A stretch of 51,890 nucleotides of DNA from DP-19 sp041488235 (GCA_041488235.1 JBGPOW010000005.1:1-51890), one strand, 5' to 3'. Numbered from the stretch's first letter, positions 1 to 7,782 are shown. A program made the numbers and translations. Notes: generated by a model from the sequence alone, not told the origin.

Positions 1-366
1 CCCGACGCCGCCTATCCGCTTCAGCTCACGACCATCCGCCTTGGGCACCAGTACGGCTCGGGCTCGATGACCCGCCGCGCGCCGCTCCTCGAGCGCGAGA
101 ACCCGCTGGGGCTGCTGGTCATCAACCCGGTCGACGCCGGCGCCCGCGAGATCGCGACGGGCACCGCCGTCCGCATCTGCTCGCGCCGCGGTGAGGTGAC
201 GACACGCGCGCGGGTCTCGGACGAGGTACCGCCCGGATTGGTCGCGATGCCGTACCATTTCCGCGAAGCGGCCGTGAACGCCGTGACCAACCACGAGGCG
301 CTCGATCCACTGTCGCACATGCCGGAGCTCAAGGTGTGCGCGGTCAGCGTGGAGCGCGTTCAATGA
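1..366 (+). CDS. fdhA: Formate dehydrogenase alpha subunit, C-terminal fragment (5' end outside window)
   Basis: The open frame enters from the left edge, so only the last 121 residues are seen. They form the molybdopterin-dinucleotide binding domain found at the C-terminus of molybdenum/tungsten oxidoreductases. The stretches GSGSMTRRAP, INPVDA, a Ser-Arg-Arg-Gly strand, a PPGLVAMPYHF segment and a terminal PELKVCAVSVE match the formate dehydrogenase branch rather than nitrate reductases. The enzyme would oxidise formate to CO2, or run in reverse. The active-site Cys/Sec and Fe-S clusters lie upstream and cannot be checked. The stop overlaps the next start (ATGA), so it is co-transcribed and probably translationally coupled with the two electron-transfer subunits that follow. 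Confidence 0.8.
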   Translation, partial: PDAAYPLQLTTIRLGHQYGSGSMTRRAPLLERENPLGLLVINPVDAGAREIATGTAVRICSRRGEVTTRARVSDEVPPGLVAMPYHFREAAVNAVTNHEALDPLSHMPELKVCAVSVERVQ

Positions 367-1403
367 CCGCGGACGCGGTCCTCCTCCCGAACGTCGACGC
401 GGTCGATGTGCTGCGCGCGTCGCTGGCACGCGACGCCGTCCTCTGGGAACCGACGGTCGACGTGCAGGGCCGGTGCGAGTGGGCACCCGTTACGGGCCGT
501 GAGCCCTTCGTGTGGAACGCGCCGCGCCCGCTACCCACCGCGAAGCGGTTCTTTTTTCCCGCACGCGAGACGCTTCTGCGCTGGGGACGAGACGAGGTCA
601 CCGAGACTTTGCCCGTGGTTCGTCCGTTCGTCCTCTTCGGAGTTGCTGCGTGCGACGTCGCCGCGATCGCCTGCCAGGATCGTTTTTTCACGCGTGATCC
701 GTACTACCGGAGGCGGCGCGACCAGGCGCTGCTCGTCGCGGTGAACTGCCTTGCCGCGTGCGCCGGCGGTTTCTGTCGCGACGTCGGCGCCGGCCCGTTT
801 ACCGAACGCCCATTCGACATCGCCCTGACCCAGCTCTCCGACGGTCGCGTCGTCCTCGAGGCGGGAAGCGCCCGCGGTGCGGCAGCGGTCGATGCCGCGC
901 GCCTCTGCACCCGTGCCGTTGAGGACGAGACCCGCGCTGCCGTCGCAGCCGCGAGATCCACTGCCGCGGCGAGCTTCGCCGAGCGTCCGTTCATCGCCGC
1001 CGCATTGGAACGCCTCGACGGACGGAACGCCGGGGAACCGGTCGGCGGTCCCGAATGGCAAGCCCTCGGGCCGGCGTGCTTCGCATGCACCGGCTGCACG
1101 AGCCTCTGTCCGACGTGCTCGTGCTTCACGATCGTCGACGAGGCGGACGGCAGCGAGCGCGGCGAACGCGTTCGATTCTGGGACAGCTGTCTGCTCGAGG
1201 GCTTTCAGCGCGAGTCGTCGGGACACCATCCCGCGCCGACCGCCGCGGATCGCGTCCGGCGCTTCTGGTACCACAAGCTGTCGCCGGACTTGGTGCCCGC
1301 GCTCGGGCGGATCGGCTGCGTCGGCTGCGGGCGATGCGACACGACTTGCCTCGGCGCGATCGGCGCGCTGAGCGTCATGCGGCGGCTCGGGATCTCGCGA
1401 TGA
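363..1403 (+). CDS. 4Fe-4S electron-transfer subunit, HydB/AsrA-like
   Basis: A 346-aa protein of the HydB/AsrA type, the beta subunits of sulfhydrogenases and anaerobic sulfite reductases that pass electrons between a catalytic subunit and a flavin subunit. Two C-terminal cysteine clusters are visible: CFACTGCTSLCPTC near residues 240-253 and CVGCGRCDTTC near residues 319-330, each suited to bind a [4Fe-4S] cluster. An extra cysteine-containing segment, CLAACAGGFC, lies near residue 130. The ATG at 363 overlaps the fdhA stop by four bases, and the 3' end overlaps the next gene in the same way. Its place after fdhA suggests it carries electrons from formate oxidation to the NAD(P)-binding subunit. 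That pairing is inferred from gene order. Confidence 0.8.
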   Translation: MTADAVLLPNVDAVDVLRASLARDAVLWEPTVDVQGRCEWAPVTGREPFVWNAPRPLPTAKRFFFPARETLLRWGRDEVTETLPVVRPFVLFGVAACDVAAIACQDRFFTRDPYYRRRRDQALLVAVNCLAACAGGFCRDVGAGPFTERPFDIALTQLSDGRVVLEAGSARGAAAVDAARLCTRAVEDETRAAVAAARSTAAASFAERPFIAAALERLDGRNAGEPVGGPEWQALGPACFACTGCTSLCPTCSCFTIVDEADGSERGERVRFWDSCLLEGFQRESSGHHPAPTAADRVRRFWYHKLSPDLVPALGRIGCVGCGRCDTTCLGAIGALSVMRRLGISR

Positions 1404-2308
1404 GCGCGCATCCGTCACCCGATCCGCGGCCGTACAGCTACCTGCCGTTTCCGGCGCGCCTCACCACGGTGATCGACGAGTCGCCGGATACACGCACCTT
1501 CGTGCTCGGGCTCGAGCCACCGGTCGCCGCCCTCGACGGCGCCCAGCCCGGGCAGTTCGTCATGCTGTCCCTGCTGGGGATCGGCGAGGCGCCGTTCACG
1601 ATGTCGGCGCTGCCGGGCGCCGGCGGCACGCCGGGAACGGTCGTCCTCACGGTGCGACGCATGGGCGTGCTCACGACGGCGCTCTTCGCGCTCACGCCCG
1701 GTGCCCGCGTCGGCGTGCGCGGCCCGTTCGGCCGCGGCTTTCCCGACGCCGACCCTGTCCCGACCTTGTACGTCGCCGGGGGCTGCGGTCTCGCGCCCCT
1801 GCGCGCCGCGATCGTGTGCGAACTAGCGCAGCCACGCGCGGCGCCGCTCGCGATCGTGTACGGCGCCCGCGACCCCGTCACTCGCATCTTCAAGACCGAC
1901 CTTGCGCGCTGGCGACACACGCCGGGCGTGCGGATGTTCGAGCGCGTCGACCACGCCGATGAGACATGGGACGGACGCGTCGGGAGCGTCGTCGACGACA
2001 TCGCCGAAGCGGTCGCGGCGATCGGTGCGACGCGGGCGGTCGTATGCGGACCGCCCGCGATGTCGGCGCTCGCCGCCGCGGAGCTCCTTCGCGCCGGCCT
2101 CGACGCCGGCGCCGTCTACGTCGCGCTCGAGCGCTACATGAAGTGCGGCACCGGACAGTGCGGGCACTGCTACGTGAATCAGCGATACGTCTGCACCGAT
2201 GGGCCGGTTTTCACGCTGTCCGAGCTGTGCGTCCTTCCGGAGACGTGGACGGCGAACAGTGGGTTCGCAGCGCTGCGGAATCCGCCGGCCGGGCCGTGTC
2301 ACCGCTGA
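1400..2308 (+). CDS. FAD/NAD(P)-binding and 2Fe-2S subunit, HydG/AsrB/PyrK-like
   Basis: A 302-aa ferredoxin-reductase family protein. The N-terminal half has a flavin-binding barrel (GQFVMLS, then APFTMSALPG). The middle has the nucleotide-binding signature YVAGGCGLAPLR near residues 122-133. The C-terminus has a PyrK-type [2Fe-2S] cysteine cluster, CGTGQCGHC then YVCTDGPVF. The family (HydG, AsrB, PyrK) transfers electrons between Fe-S proteins and NAD(P)H. The ATG at 1400 overlaps the upstream stop by four bases. Together with the two upstream genes it would make an NAD(P)-linked formate dehydrogenase. The 3' end also contains a 12-bp palindrome (2266-2277) that may serve the downstream sigma-54 promoter. 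Confidence 0.82.
   Translation: MSAHPSPDPRPYSYLPFPARLTTVIDESPDTRTFVLGLEPPVAALDGAQPGQFVMLSLLGIGEAPFTMSALPGAGGTPGTVVLTVRRMGVLTTALFALTPGARVGVRGPFGRGFPDADPVPTLYVAGGCGLAPLRAAIVCELAQPRAAPLAIVYGARDPVTRIFKTDLARWRHTPGVRMFERVDHADETWDGRVGSVVDDIAEAVAAIGATRAVVCGPPAMSALAAAELLRAGLDAGAVYVALERYMKCGTGQCGHCYVNQRYVCTDGPVFTLSELCVLPETWTANSGFAALRNPPAGPCHR
2264..2280. promoter_or_regulatory. Candidate enhancer palindrome TTCGCAG-N2-CTGCG(G)AA
   Basis: TTCGCAGCGCTGCGGAA contains a perfect 12-bp palindrome, CGCAGCGCTGCG (2266-2277). It lies about 97 bp upstream of the -24 element at 2374, inside the end of the HydG-like gene. The same half-sites recur upstream of the hsp20 promoter (17331) and between divergent promoters at 34060. 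Binding by an activator is inferred. Confidence 0.4.
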
Positions 2309-2372
2309 GAACACGACGACGACGACGCCCCACACGGACGAGCGCCGGTAAGGATTCCGTCGCCCGCGGCAC

Positions 2373-2387
2373 TGGTCCGTCCGTTGC
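2373..2387 (+). promoter_or_regulatory. Candidate sigma-54 promoter for the carS-like/BON operon
   Basis: TGGTCCGTCCGTTGC has GG and GC doublets 12 bp apart and a full TTGC. The consensus is TGGCACG-N4-TTGC. Transcription would begin near 2399, which favours the ATG at 2409 over the one at 2391. Confidence 0.5.
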
Positions 2388-2408
2388 TCTATGAGCGGAG
2401 CGCCGGCG

Positions 2409-2966
2409 ATGCCGCTGGACGACCTTGTACGCCAAGTTCTCGAAGTGCTGTACTTCTTCGTACCCGCCTACGCGGCCAACATGGCGCCGGTTCTCGTGCA
2501 TGGTCACTTCGAGGCGCTCGCGCTCCCAATGGACGGCGGCCGTCGCCTCGGCGGGGTGCGTATTTTCGGTGACCACAAGACCTGGCGCGGGCTCCTCGCC
2601 GGGATCATCGCCGGGACCCTCGTGTACGCCGCACAGCGGGCCTTGCACGAGATGGGATTTTTCCATCCTTTGGCGCTCGTCGACTACGGCACGACGAGTT
2701 TCGTCCCCGGAATGTTGATGGGCATCGGCACCGGCATGGGCGACGCAGCAAAGTCGTTCGTCAAGCGGCGCGTCGGCATCGCGCCGGGTGAGAGCTGGAT
2801 CGGGTTCGACCAGCTCGACTTCATGGCCGGCAGTTACCTCGCTGTCGCGCCGTTCTACATGGCGCCGCTCGCCGCGACGGCGCTCGCCTTACCGATCGTC
2901 TTCGCCGGCAGCGTTCTCGTCACAACCGTAGCGTATTGGCTACATCTCAAGGAGGCATGGATATGA
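2409..2966 (+). CDS. CDP-archaeol synthase-like membrane protein (CarS/DUF46 family)
   Basis: A 185-aa multi-spanning membrane protein. It has the signatures of the CarS (DUF46) family: FGDHKTWRG near residues 48-56, GDAAKSFVKRRVGIAPG near residues 109-125, and WIGFDQLDF. In archaea CarS moves CMP from CTP onto digeranylgeranylglyceryl phosphate. Bacterial homologues resemble CdsA in topology and their substrate is mostly unproven. An upstream ATG at 2391 is in frame, but only 2409 has a Shine-Dalgarno (GGAG, 8 bases upstream). The stop overlaps the BON gene start (ATGA). The function in this bacterium is inferred; a role in an unusual phospholipid or isoprenoid lipid is possible. Confidence 0.75.
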   Translation: MPLDDLVRQVLEVLYFFVPAYAANMAPVLVHGHFEALALPMDGGRRLGGVRIFGDHKTWRGLLAGIIAGTLVYAAQRALHEMGFFHPLALVDYGTTSFVPGMLMGIGTGMGDAAKSFVKRRVGIAPGESWIGFDQLDFMAGSYLAVAPFYMAPLAATALALPIVFAGSVLVTTVAYWLHLKEAWI

Positions 2967-3664
2967 CGACGCAATACAGGGACCACCCAGCCCATCACGA
3001 GGTACACACCGACGACCACATCCGCCGCGATGTCCTCGCCGAGCTCGCCTGGGACTCACGCATGAGCGGGACTCCCATTGCGGTCGCCGTCGAGCACGGC
3101 ATCGTGACCCTCACCGGCACCGTCGACTCGTACGCCAAGAAGCACGCGGCGCAGGAGGCCGCGCATCGGATCGGCGGCGTCACGGACGTCGCGAACGACT
3201 TGGACGTGCAGCTCCCGCGCGAGCACGTACGTTCGGATACCGACGTCGCCCGTGCCGTGCGGCACGCGCTCCAATGGGACGTGCTGGTGCCGGACAGCCG
3301 CATCGAATCGACCGTGACCGCCGGGTTCGTGACGCTCGACGGCACCGTCGACCTCCTGCGGGAGCGCGAGGATGCCGCCGCAGCGGTGCGCCAGCTCACC
3401 GGCGTGCGCGGCCTCTTGAACCGCATCACGGTGTCGCCGCCCAAGATCACGGCGGAGGACGTCTGCCGCACGATCGAGGAGGTGCTCGCGCGGCGCGCGC
3501 AGCGCGAGGCGAGCGGCATCGACGTCAAAGTCCGTGACGGCGTCGTCTCGCTGACGGGCCGCGTGCGCTCATGGGCGGAGCGCCAGGCGATCCTCGGTGC
3601 GATCGGCCACGCGCGCGGCATCTGCGCGGTCGACAATCAGATTCGCATCGACCCGTACGACTGA
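2963..3664 (+). CDS. Triple BON-domain protein
   Basis: A 233-aa protein made of three BON repeats at about residues 15-80, 85-150 and 160-230. Each repeat has the alpha-beta pattern ending in strands such as GIVTLTGTVDS, GFVTLDGTVD and GVVSLTGRVRS, with conserved Gly. BON domains occur in OsmY-like periplasmic and cytoplasmic stress proteins and are thought to bind lipid or membrane surfaces. I see no signal peptide, so this copy is probably cytoplasmic. An AAGGAGG Shine-Dalgarno (2949-2955) sits 7 bases before the ATG at 2963; an ATG at 2957 is the alternative. It is coupled to the carS-like gene. A close paralogue lies at 32979-33635. Confidence 0.85.
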   Translation: MTTQYRDHPAHHEVHTDDHIRRDVLAELAWDSRMSGTPIAVAVEHGIVTLTGTVDSYAKKHAAQEAAHRIGGVTDVANDLDVQLPREHVRSDTDVARAVRHALQWDVLVPDSRIESTVTAGFVTLDGTVDLLREREDAAAAVRQLTGVRGLLNRITVSPPKITAEDVCRTIEEVLARRAQREASGIDVKVRDGVVSLTGRVRSWAERQAILGAIGHARGICAVDNQIRIDPYD

Positions 3665-3669
3665 CGGTA

Positions 3670-4158
3670 CTACCGACGGCGGCGGGCGCCTTGTGTCCGC
3701 CGCGCCGTTCGGCGCACGACGTTCGAGCGAATCGTCAGCACCGGCACGGGCGCGTGGCGAACCACCCTTTCCGCGACGCTGCCGATGAAGAGGTGCGCGA
3801 GGCCGGTTCGCCCGAGCGTCGCGATCACGATCACGTCGGCACGCCGGGCGGCGCGGAGAATCGCTTCGACCGGCACATCGATCACGACGCGACACTGAAC
3901 ATCCCGCACGCGCCCGCGTACGGCGCGCTTCACCACCGCCTCGAGTTGCCGACGGAGCGCTCGCATCATGTCCGGACGCGGGGTCCACGCGATGTCGGCC
4001 TCCGTCGGAAAGCCGAGCCCGCTGTAGACGGGGGTCACTGCGTGCAAGACGGTGATGCTCCCGCCGTGCTCCGCGGCGAGATCCGCGGCGAGCTGCAGCG
4101 CCCGCGTCGCGTGATCCGAGAAGTCGTGCGGCACGAGGATCCTTCGAAAGAGCGTCAT
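3670..4158 (-). CDS. Universal stress protein, single UspA domain
   Basis: A 162-aa UspA-fold protein beginning MTLFRRILVPHDFS, the typical first strand. It carries the ATP-type loop motif GRTGLAHLFIGSVAERVV followed by PVPVLTI at the C-terminus (G-2x-G-9x-G(S/T)). Such proteins bind ATP and accumulate under starvation, hypoxia or heat. GGAGGATCACG precedes the ATG. The start overlaps the cytochrome c stop by four bases, so it is the third gene of the leftward UspA-CBS/cytochrome/UspA operon. It closely resembles the UspA at 41558-42067, which shares ILVPHDFS and FYSG or VYSG motifs, so these are paralogues. The basic Arg-rich tail is unusual and has no assigned role. Confidence 0.9.
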   Translation of the reverse strand: MTLFRRILVPHDFSDHATRALQLAADLAAEHGGSITVLHAVTPVYSGLGFPTEADIAWTPRPDMMRALRRQLEAVVKRAVRGRVRDVQCRVVIDVPVEAILRAARRADVIVIATLGRTGLAHLFIGSVAERVVRHAPVPVLTIRSNVVRRTARRTQGARRRR

Positions 4159-4523
4159 CGTGATCCTCCTCGTCCTGCCCGCGCAGGCGGTGGACACAGA
4201 CCATTCGTGCGCGCCAACTGCTTCACGAAGTGCGCCGCGGCTCTCAGATCCGCATCCGGGAGGTGCAGCACGCCGCGATGCTTCGGATCCGATTTGATGA
4301 GCCGCATCAGTTGCGCCGTCGTCATGCGGGCGAGCCTGGGATCGTTCTCGAGCGGCGCCGCCTTGAGGGCGCGACCCAAGGGCGTGCAGGCGGTACCCGA
4401 TTCGCCGTGGCAGCGCGCGCAGTATGCATGGAAGACCGGCTCTCCGGATTGGCAGCGCGCCGGGTTGGGCGCCATTGTTTGAAATGCGAGCAGTCCGACG
4501 AGCACGGGTATTATGCCGCGCAT
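4155..4523 (-). CDS. Small secreted c-type cytochrome
   Basis: A 122-aa protein with an N-terminal hydrophobic segment (MRGIIPVLVGLLAF) ending near ARC-QSG, read as a Sec signal peptide. The single haem site CARCH lies near residues 35-39. After it comes a class I cytochrome c pattern: short helices, LPDADLRAAAHFV near the C-terminus, and a Met at LARM that could be the sixth haem ligand. It would work in the periplasm as an electron carrier. GAGAGGTG precedes the ATG. It lies between two universal stress genes and is translationally coupled to the downstream one, so it appears to be made under the same stress or low-oxygen control. Its redox partner is unknown. Confidence 0.85.
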   Translation of the reverse strand: MRGIIPVLVGLLAFQTMAPNPARCQSGEPVFHAYCARCHGESGTACTPLGRALKAAPLENDPRLARMTTAQLMRLIKSDPKHRGVLHLPDADLRAAAHFVKQLARTNGLCPPPARAGRGGSR

Positions 4524-4559
4524 GTTTCACCTCTCACGCCGAGCAGACCGTCGGCCGCG

Positions 4560-5429
4560 TCAGGCAGCGCGGCGAGCCGCACGAACATACTCCTCCAAGA
4601 TGTCGGTCGCCGAGAGCACCCCGACGATGCGCTCGCCATCGACAACGGGCAGCGCGCGGACGCCCTGCTCGATCATCAGCCGCGCCGCCGTCTCGATCGC
4701 CACGTCCGGCGCGATCGTCGTCGGATTCGGCGTCATGGCCGCGTTGACGCGCGTGTGCTGGAGATGACCGAGGTGCGCCACGATGTCGCGATCCGACAGA
4801 ATGCCGACGAGACGGTCGCCCTCGACGACGCCGAGATGCCGTATCCGGTGCTCGACCATCCGATCGTGTGCCGTCGAGAGGAGATCGGTCGGCGTGACCG
4901 TCACCGGCGTCCGCACGACGAGATGGTCGACTTCGCCGGGGCGGACGTCGAGACGATGCGGCGGCTCGGCGGCGAGGCGATCCAGCGCACGGTCCGCCGC
5001 GGCGCCCTCGCGCACCGTCACCACCGGACAGGGAGCGAGGCGAACGGTCTTCTCGGCCACACTGCCGAGGAGGACGTGGGTGATCCCCGTACGGCCGTGC
5101 GTGCCCATGACGATCATGTCGGCTTTGCGGTCGATCGCGAAAGGAACCAGATCCGCGTGCGGCGAACCCCATTCGACTGCAATCTCGAAGACGGGCGGCG
5201 TCGCGCCGCGCTCGAGCACGGCCCGGACGTGCTCCGCGAGCCGCGGCTTCTCCGTTGCGATCCAGTCGAGCGGCGGCGACTGTAGGAACCCCTCCACGCG
5301 CCACGGAAGCAAATGCAGCACGAGGAATCGCGCCTGGAAGGCTCGCGCAAACCCCCCGGCCAACCGCAGCGCGTCGTCCGCGCAGGCGGAATAGTCGACG
5401 GGAACGAGGATCAGACCGAGGTTACTCAT
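4560..5429 (-). CDS. Universal stress protein fused to a CBS-domain pair
   Basis: A 289-aa two-part protein. Residues 1-150 are a UspA domain: MSNLGLILVPVDYS start, then MGTHGRTGITHVLLGSVAEK and CPVVTVRE. Residues 165-285 are a CBS pair, with ending strands VEGDRLVGILSDRDIV and VDGERIVGVLSATDIL. CBS pairs sense adenine nucleotides, so the fusion may couple energy charge to the UspA module. The Shine-Dalgarno AAGGAGG is perfect and directly precedes the ATG. A sigma-54-type element sits about 40 bp upstream. It is the first gene of a three-gene operon with the cytochrome c and the single UspA. The partner acted on is not known. Confidence 0.9.
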   Translation of the reverse strand: MSNLGLILVPVDYSACADDALRLAGGFARAFQARFLVLHLLPWRVEGFLQSPPLDWIATEKPRLAEHVRAVLERGATPPVFEIAVEWGSPHADLVPFAIDRKADMIVMGTHGRTGITHVLLGSVAEKTVRLAPCPVVTVREGAAADRALDRLAAEPPHRLDVRPGEVDHLVVRTPVTVTPTDLLSTAHDRMVEHRIRHLGVVEGDRLVGILSDRDIVAHLGHLQHTRVNAAMTPNPTTIAPDVAIETAARLMIEQGVRALPVVDGERIVGVLSATDILEEYVRAARRAA

Positions 5430-5468
5430 GGTTCCTCCTTCGAATCAGCTCCTACACAATGGAGCGGA

Positions 5469-5483
5469 GCAAACGCGCTGCCA
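5469..5483 (-). promoter_or_regulatory. Candidate sigma-54 promoter for the UspA-CBS operon
   Basis: The reverse strand reads TGGCAGCGCGTTTGC, with GG and GC 12 bp apart. Predicted initiation near 5457 leaves a leader of about 28 nt containing the perfect AAGGAGG before the ATG at 5429. This is one of the three best matches in the window. Confidence 0.6.
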
Positions 5484-5784
5484 TCGACGGAGGGGCGCAT
5501 TCCCGGCCGGCGCGGGTTCCGGCGCGTCGACAGCGCACCTTCGATTCGCATATCGGGGAGAGCGATCGGGCGATTCTTCCCTTCGCTGCGACCTGCGCAG
5601 TATGGCACTCCCGCGGTACCTGGAGGAGCACCGGCGGATGGCGGCCGCCCGATGCCGCCGCCATTCAGCGACCCCTAAATGCCCGTTCCCAACCCTATAC
5701 CTGTTTCCATCCTTGCAAGGGTCATTCGTCCCCCGCGGATCATAGCCCTTGAACGAGAGCGCCGACGTAGCTGATGCGCACAGC

Positions 5785-5799
5785 TGGTCCGACACTTGC
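5785..5799 (+). promoter_or_regulatory. Candidate sigma-54 promoter for rtcB-archease
   Basis: TGGTCCGACACTTGC followed by TTT has correct GG/GC spacing and the same -24 heptamer as the element at 2373. Initiation is predicted near 5811. In E. coli the rtcBA operon is also sigma-54 dependent (activator RtcR), which makes the placement credible. No rtcR gene is in the window. Confidence 0.55.
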
Positions 5800-5881
5800 T
5801 TTCTCCTTCCAAGAACGGGAGGCCGACGACGATGGGAACGACCGCTGAACCTCTCGACGAAAACGCAGCTGGCGGCGCGTG

Positions 5882-7342
5882 ATGGATTCGGCGCTCGCGA
5901 GCATCCAGCGCGTCGCTGATGCGGTATGGGAGGTGCCGTCCACGACGCGTCCAGGGATGCGCGTCCCGGTGCGGATCTTCGCGACCGAGCCGTTGTTGCG
6001 CGACATGGACGACGCGGTGTTCGCGCAGGCGGCGAACGTCGCGACGCTTCCTGGCATCGTCGGCGCGAGCTGCGTGATGCCCGACGCGCACTGGGGCTAC
6101 GGCTTCCCGATCGGCGGCGTCGCCGCGATCGATCCGGCGACCGGCGTGATCTCCCCGGGCGGCATCGGCTTCGACATCAACTGCGGGATGCGGCTCGTCG
6201 TCACCGACCTCACGCTCGAAGAGGTGCAGCCGCGGCTGCACGAGCTCGTCGACACCCTCTTCCGGCGCGTGCCGGCGGGCGTCGGCAGCAGCGGGTTCCT
6301 GAAGCTCTCGGACGACGAGTTCCGCGAGGTGCTCGTAGAGGGCGCGCGGTGGTGCGTCCGACGCGGCTACGGGACGGCGGAGGATCTCGCGCGCACCGAG
6401 GAGAGCGGTTGCTTCGCCGGAGCCGATCCCTCGACCGTCAGCGTCCGCGCAATCACGCGCGGGCAGAATCAAATCGGCACGCTCGGCTCCGGCAATCACT
6501 ACCTGGAGATTCAGGTGGTCCGCCCCGAGCACGTAGCCGACGCCGCGCTCGCCGCCCGCTTCGGCATCACGCGCCCGAACCAGATCGCCGTCATGTTCCA
6601 CTGCGGCAGCCGCGGCTTCGGGCACCAAGTCGCGAGCGACTACGTCCAACTCTTCCTGCACGTGATGACGACGAAGTACGGCCTCACGATCGTCGACCGT
6701 GAGCTCGCCTGCGCGCCGTTCCGGTCACCGGAGGGCCAGCGGTACTTCGCCGCGATGCGCTGCGCCGCCAACATGTCGTTCGCCAACCGGCAGATGATTT
6801 TGCATCGCATCCGCGAGGTGTTCAGCGACGTGTTTGCGCGCGATCCCGCGGCGCTTGGCCTCCGCCAGGTGTACGATGTCGCCCACAACACCGCGAAGCT
6901 CGAGACCCACGTCGTCGACGCCGTCGAGCGCGAGCTGCTCGTGCATCGCAAGGGCGCGACCCGCGCCTTCGGCCCCGGCATGGCGGGCGTCCCCCGCGAG
7001 TATCAGGAGACCGGCCAGCCGGTGATCATCGGCGGCAGCATGGAGACGGGCTCGTATCTATTGACCGGCGTCGCGAGCGGCGCGATGGGCTTCTACAGCA
7101 GCGCCCACGGCAGCGGCCGAACGATGAGCCGCACCAAAGCGAAGCGCCAGTTCCACGGCCGCGAGCTACAGCGCACGCTCGAGACGCGCGGCATCTACAT
7201 ACGCAGCGTCTCATATGCCGGCCTCGCCGAGGAGGCCGGCGCCGCGTACAAGGACATCGACGCCGTCGTCGACGCGACCGAGCGCGCCGGCCTCAGCCGC
7301 CGCGTCGCGCGCCTGGTCCCGATCGGGAACATCAAGGGTTGA
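5882..7342 (+). CDS. rtcB: RNA-splicing ligase RtcB
   Basis: A 486-aa full-length RtcB, which joins 2',3'-cyclic phosphate and 5'-OH RNA ends using GTP and Mn2+. Landmarks are VMPDAHWGYGFPIGG near residue 65, GGIGFDINCGMRL near residue 95 (the Asp/Cys metal-binding segment), GSGNHYLEI near residue 204, HCGSRGFGHQ near residue 240, and SSAHGSGRTMSR near residue 405. The last contains the His that is guanylylated in characterised RtcB enzymes. A GTG at 5879 directly precedes the ATG and is an alternative start. The gene is followed by archease, the known RtcB activator, and preceded by a sigma-54-type promoter. The role would be tRNA or rRNA repair after stress cleavage. Confidence 0.95.
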   Translation: MDSALASIQRVADAVWEVPSTTRPGMRVPVRIFATEPLLRDMDDAVFAQAANVATLPGIVGASCVMPDAHWGYGFPIGGVAAIDPATGVISPGGIGFDINCGMRLVVTDLTLEEVQPRLHELVDTLFRRVPAGVGSSGFLKLSDDEFREVLVEGARWCVRRGYGTAEDLARTEESGCFAGADPSTVSVRAITRGQNQIGTLGSGNHYLEIQVVRPEHVADAALAARFGITRPNQIAVMFHCGSRGFGHQVASDYVQLFLHVMTTKYGLTIVDRELACAPFRSPEGQRYFAAMRCAANMSFANRQMILHRIREVFSDVFARDPAALGLRQVYDVAHNTAKLETHVVDAVERELLVHRKGATRAFGPGMAGVPREYQETGQPVIIGGSMETGSYLLTGVASGAMGFYSSAHGSGRTMSRTKAKRQFHGRELQRTLETRGIYIRSVSYAGLAEEAGAAYKDIDAVVDATERAGLSRRVARLVPIGNIKG

Positions 7343-7350
7343 GGCGCCGC

Positions 7351-7782
7351 GTGGCGTACGAGTACCTCGCCGACGGCGTGACGAGTGACGTCAGCTTTCG
7401 CGCTCGCGCACCCGATCTCGACGGCCTCTTCGCGGCGGCGGCCGACGCGACGACGAACCTCATGGTCCGGAGCCTCGATTCGATCGCACCAGCGGTCTCC
7501 ATCCCGATCACGGTGCGCGCCGAGGCACTCGATCTTCTGCTCCTGCGCTTTCTCGAGGAGCTCGTGTTCTACAAGGACGCGCAATGTCTGCTGCTGCGCG
7601 CCGCGAACGTCCGCGTCGAGCGCGACGGCGCGGGCCACCGCGCGTCGGCGACGCTGGTGGGCGAGACGATCGATCCCGCGAAGCACGAGCTCGCGGCGGA
7701 CGTGAAAGCGGTGACGCTCCACGGCCTCGCGGTCCGTCCGGTAGGCGCCGAATGGCAGGCGGAGGTCACGGTCGACGTCTAG
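7351..7782 (+). CDS. Archease, RtcB activator
   Basis: A 143-aa archease-family protein: AYEYLADGVTSDVSF at the N-terminus with an Asp in the metal-site position, LLLRFLEELVF in the middle, and the family ending KHELAADVKAVTLHGLAV. Archease speeds guanylylation of RtcB and lets it turn over, and the two genes are often adjacent. I chose the GTG at 7351, preceded by GAGG six bases upstream. An in-frame TTG at 7339 overlapping the rtcB stop would add four residues. It ends one base into the possible start of the following CDF-like frame, so the three genes read as an operon. Confidence 0.9.
   Translation: MAYEYLADGVTSDVSFRARAPDLDGLFAAAADATTNLMVRSLDSIAPAVSIPITVRAEALDLLLLRFLEELVFYKDAQCLLLRAANVRVERDGAGHRASATLVGETIDPAKHELAADVKAVTLHGLAVRPVGAEWQAEVTVDV

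Larger units (their letters stand above)
5430..5878. other. Divergent intergenic region between UspA-CBS and rtcB operons
   Basis: About 450 bp without a credible gene; the short open frames have no family resemblance or ribosome site. It holds two divergent sigma-54-type elements (5469-5483 leftward, 5785-5799 rightward). It also has a weak copy of the upstream palindrome, TTCGCATATCGGGGAG (5545-5560), the repeat-rich TTCGCTGCGACCTGCGCAG (5580-5598), and the 10-bp palindrome CCTTGCAAGG around 5713-5722. Confidence 0.5.

Noticed and set aside
2310..2330. GAC/GACG triplet run downstream of the HydG-like gene
   Set aside because: A short low-complexity tract with no partner elsewhere and no evident role.
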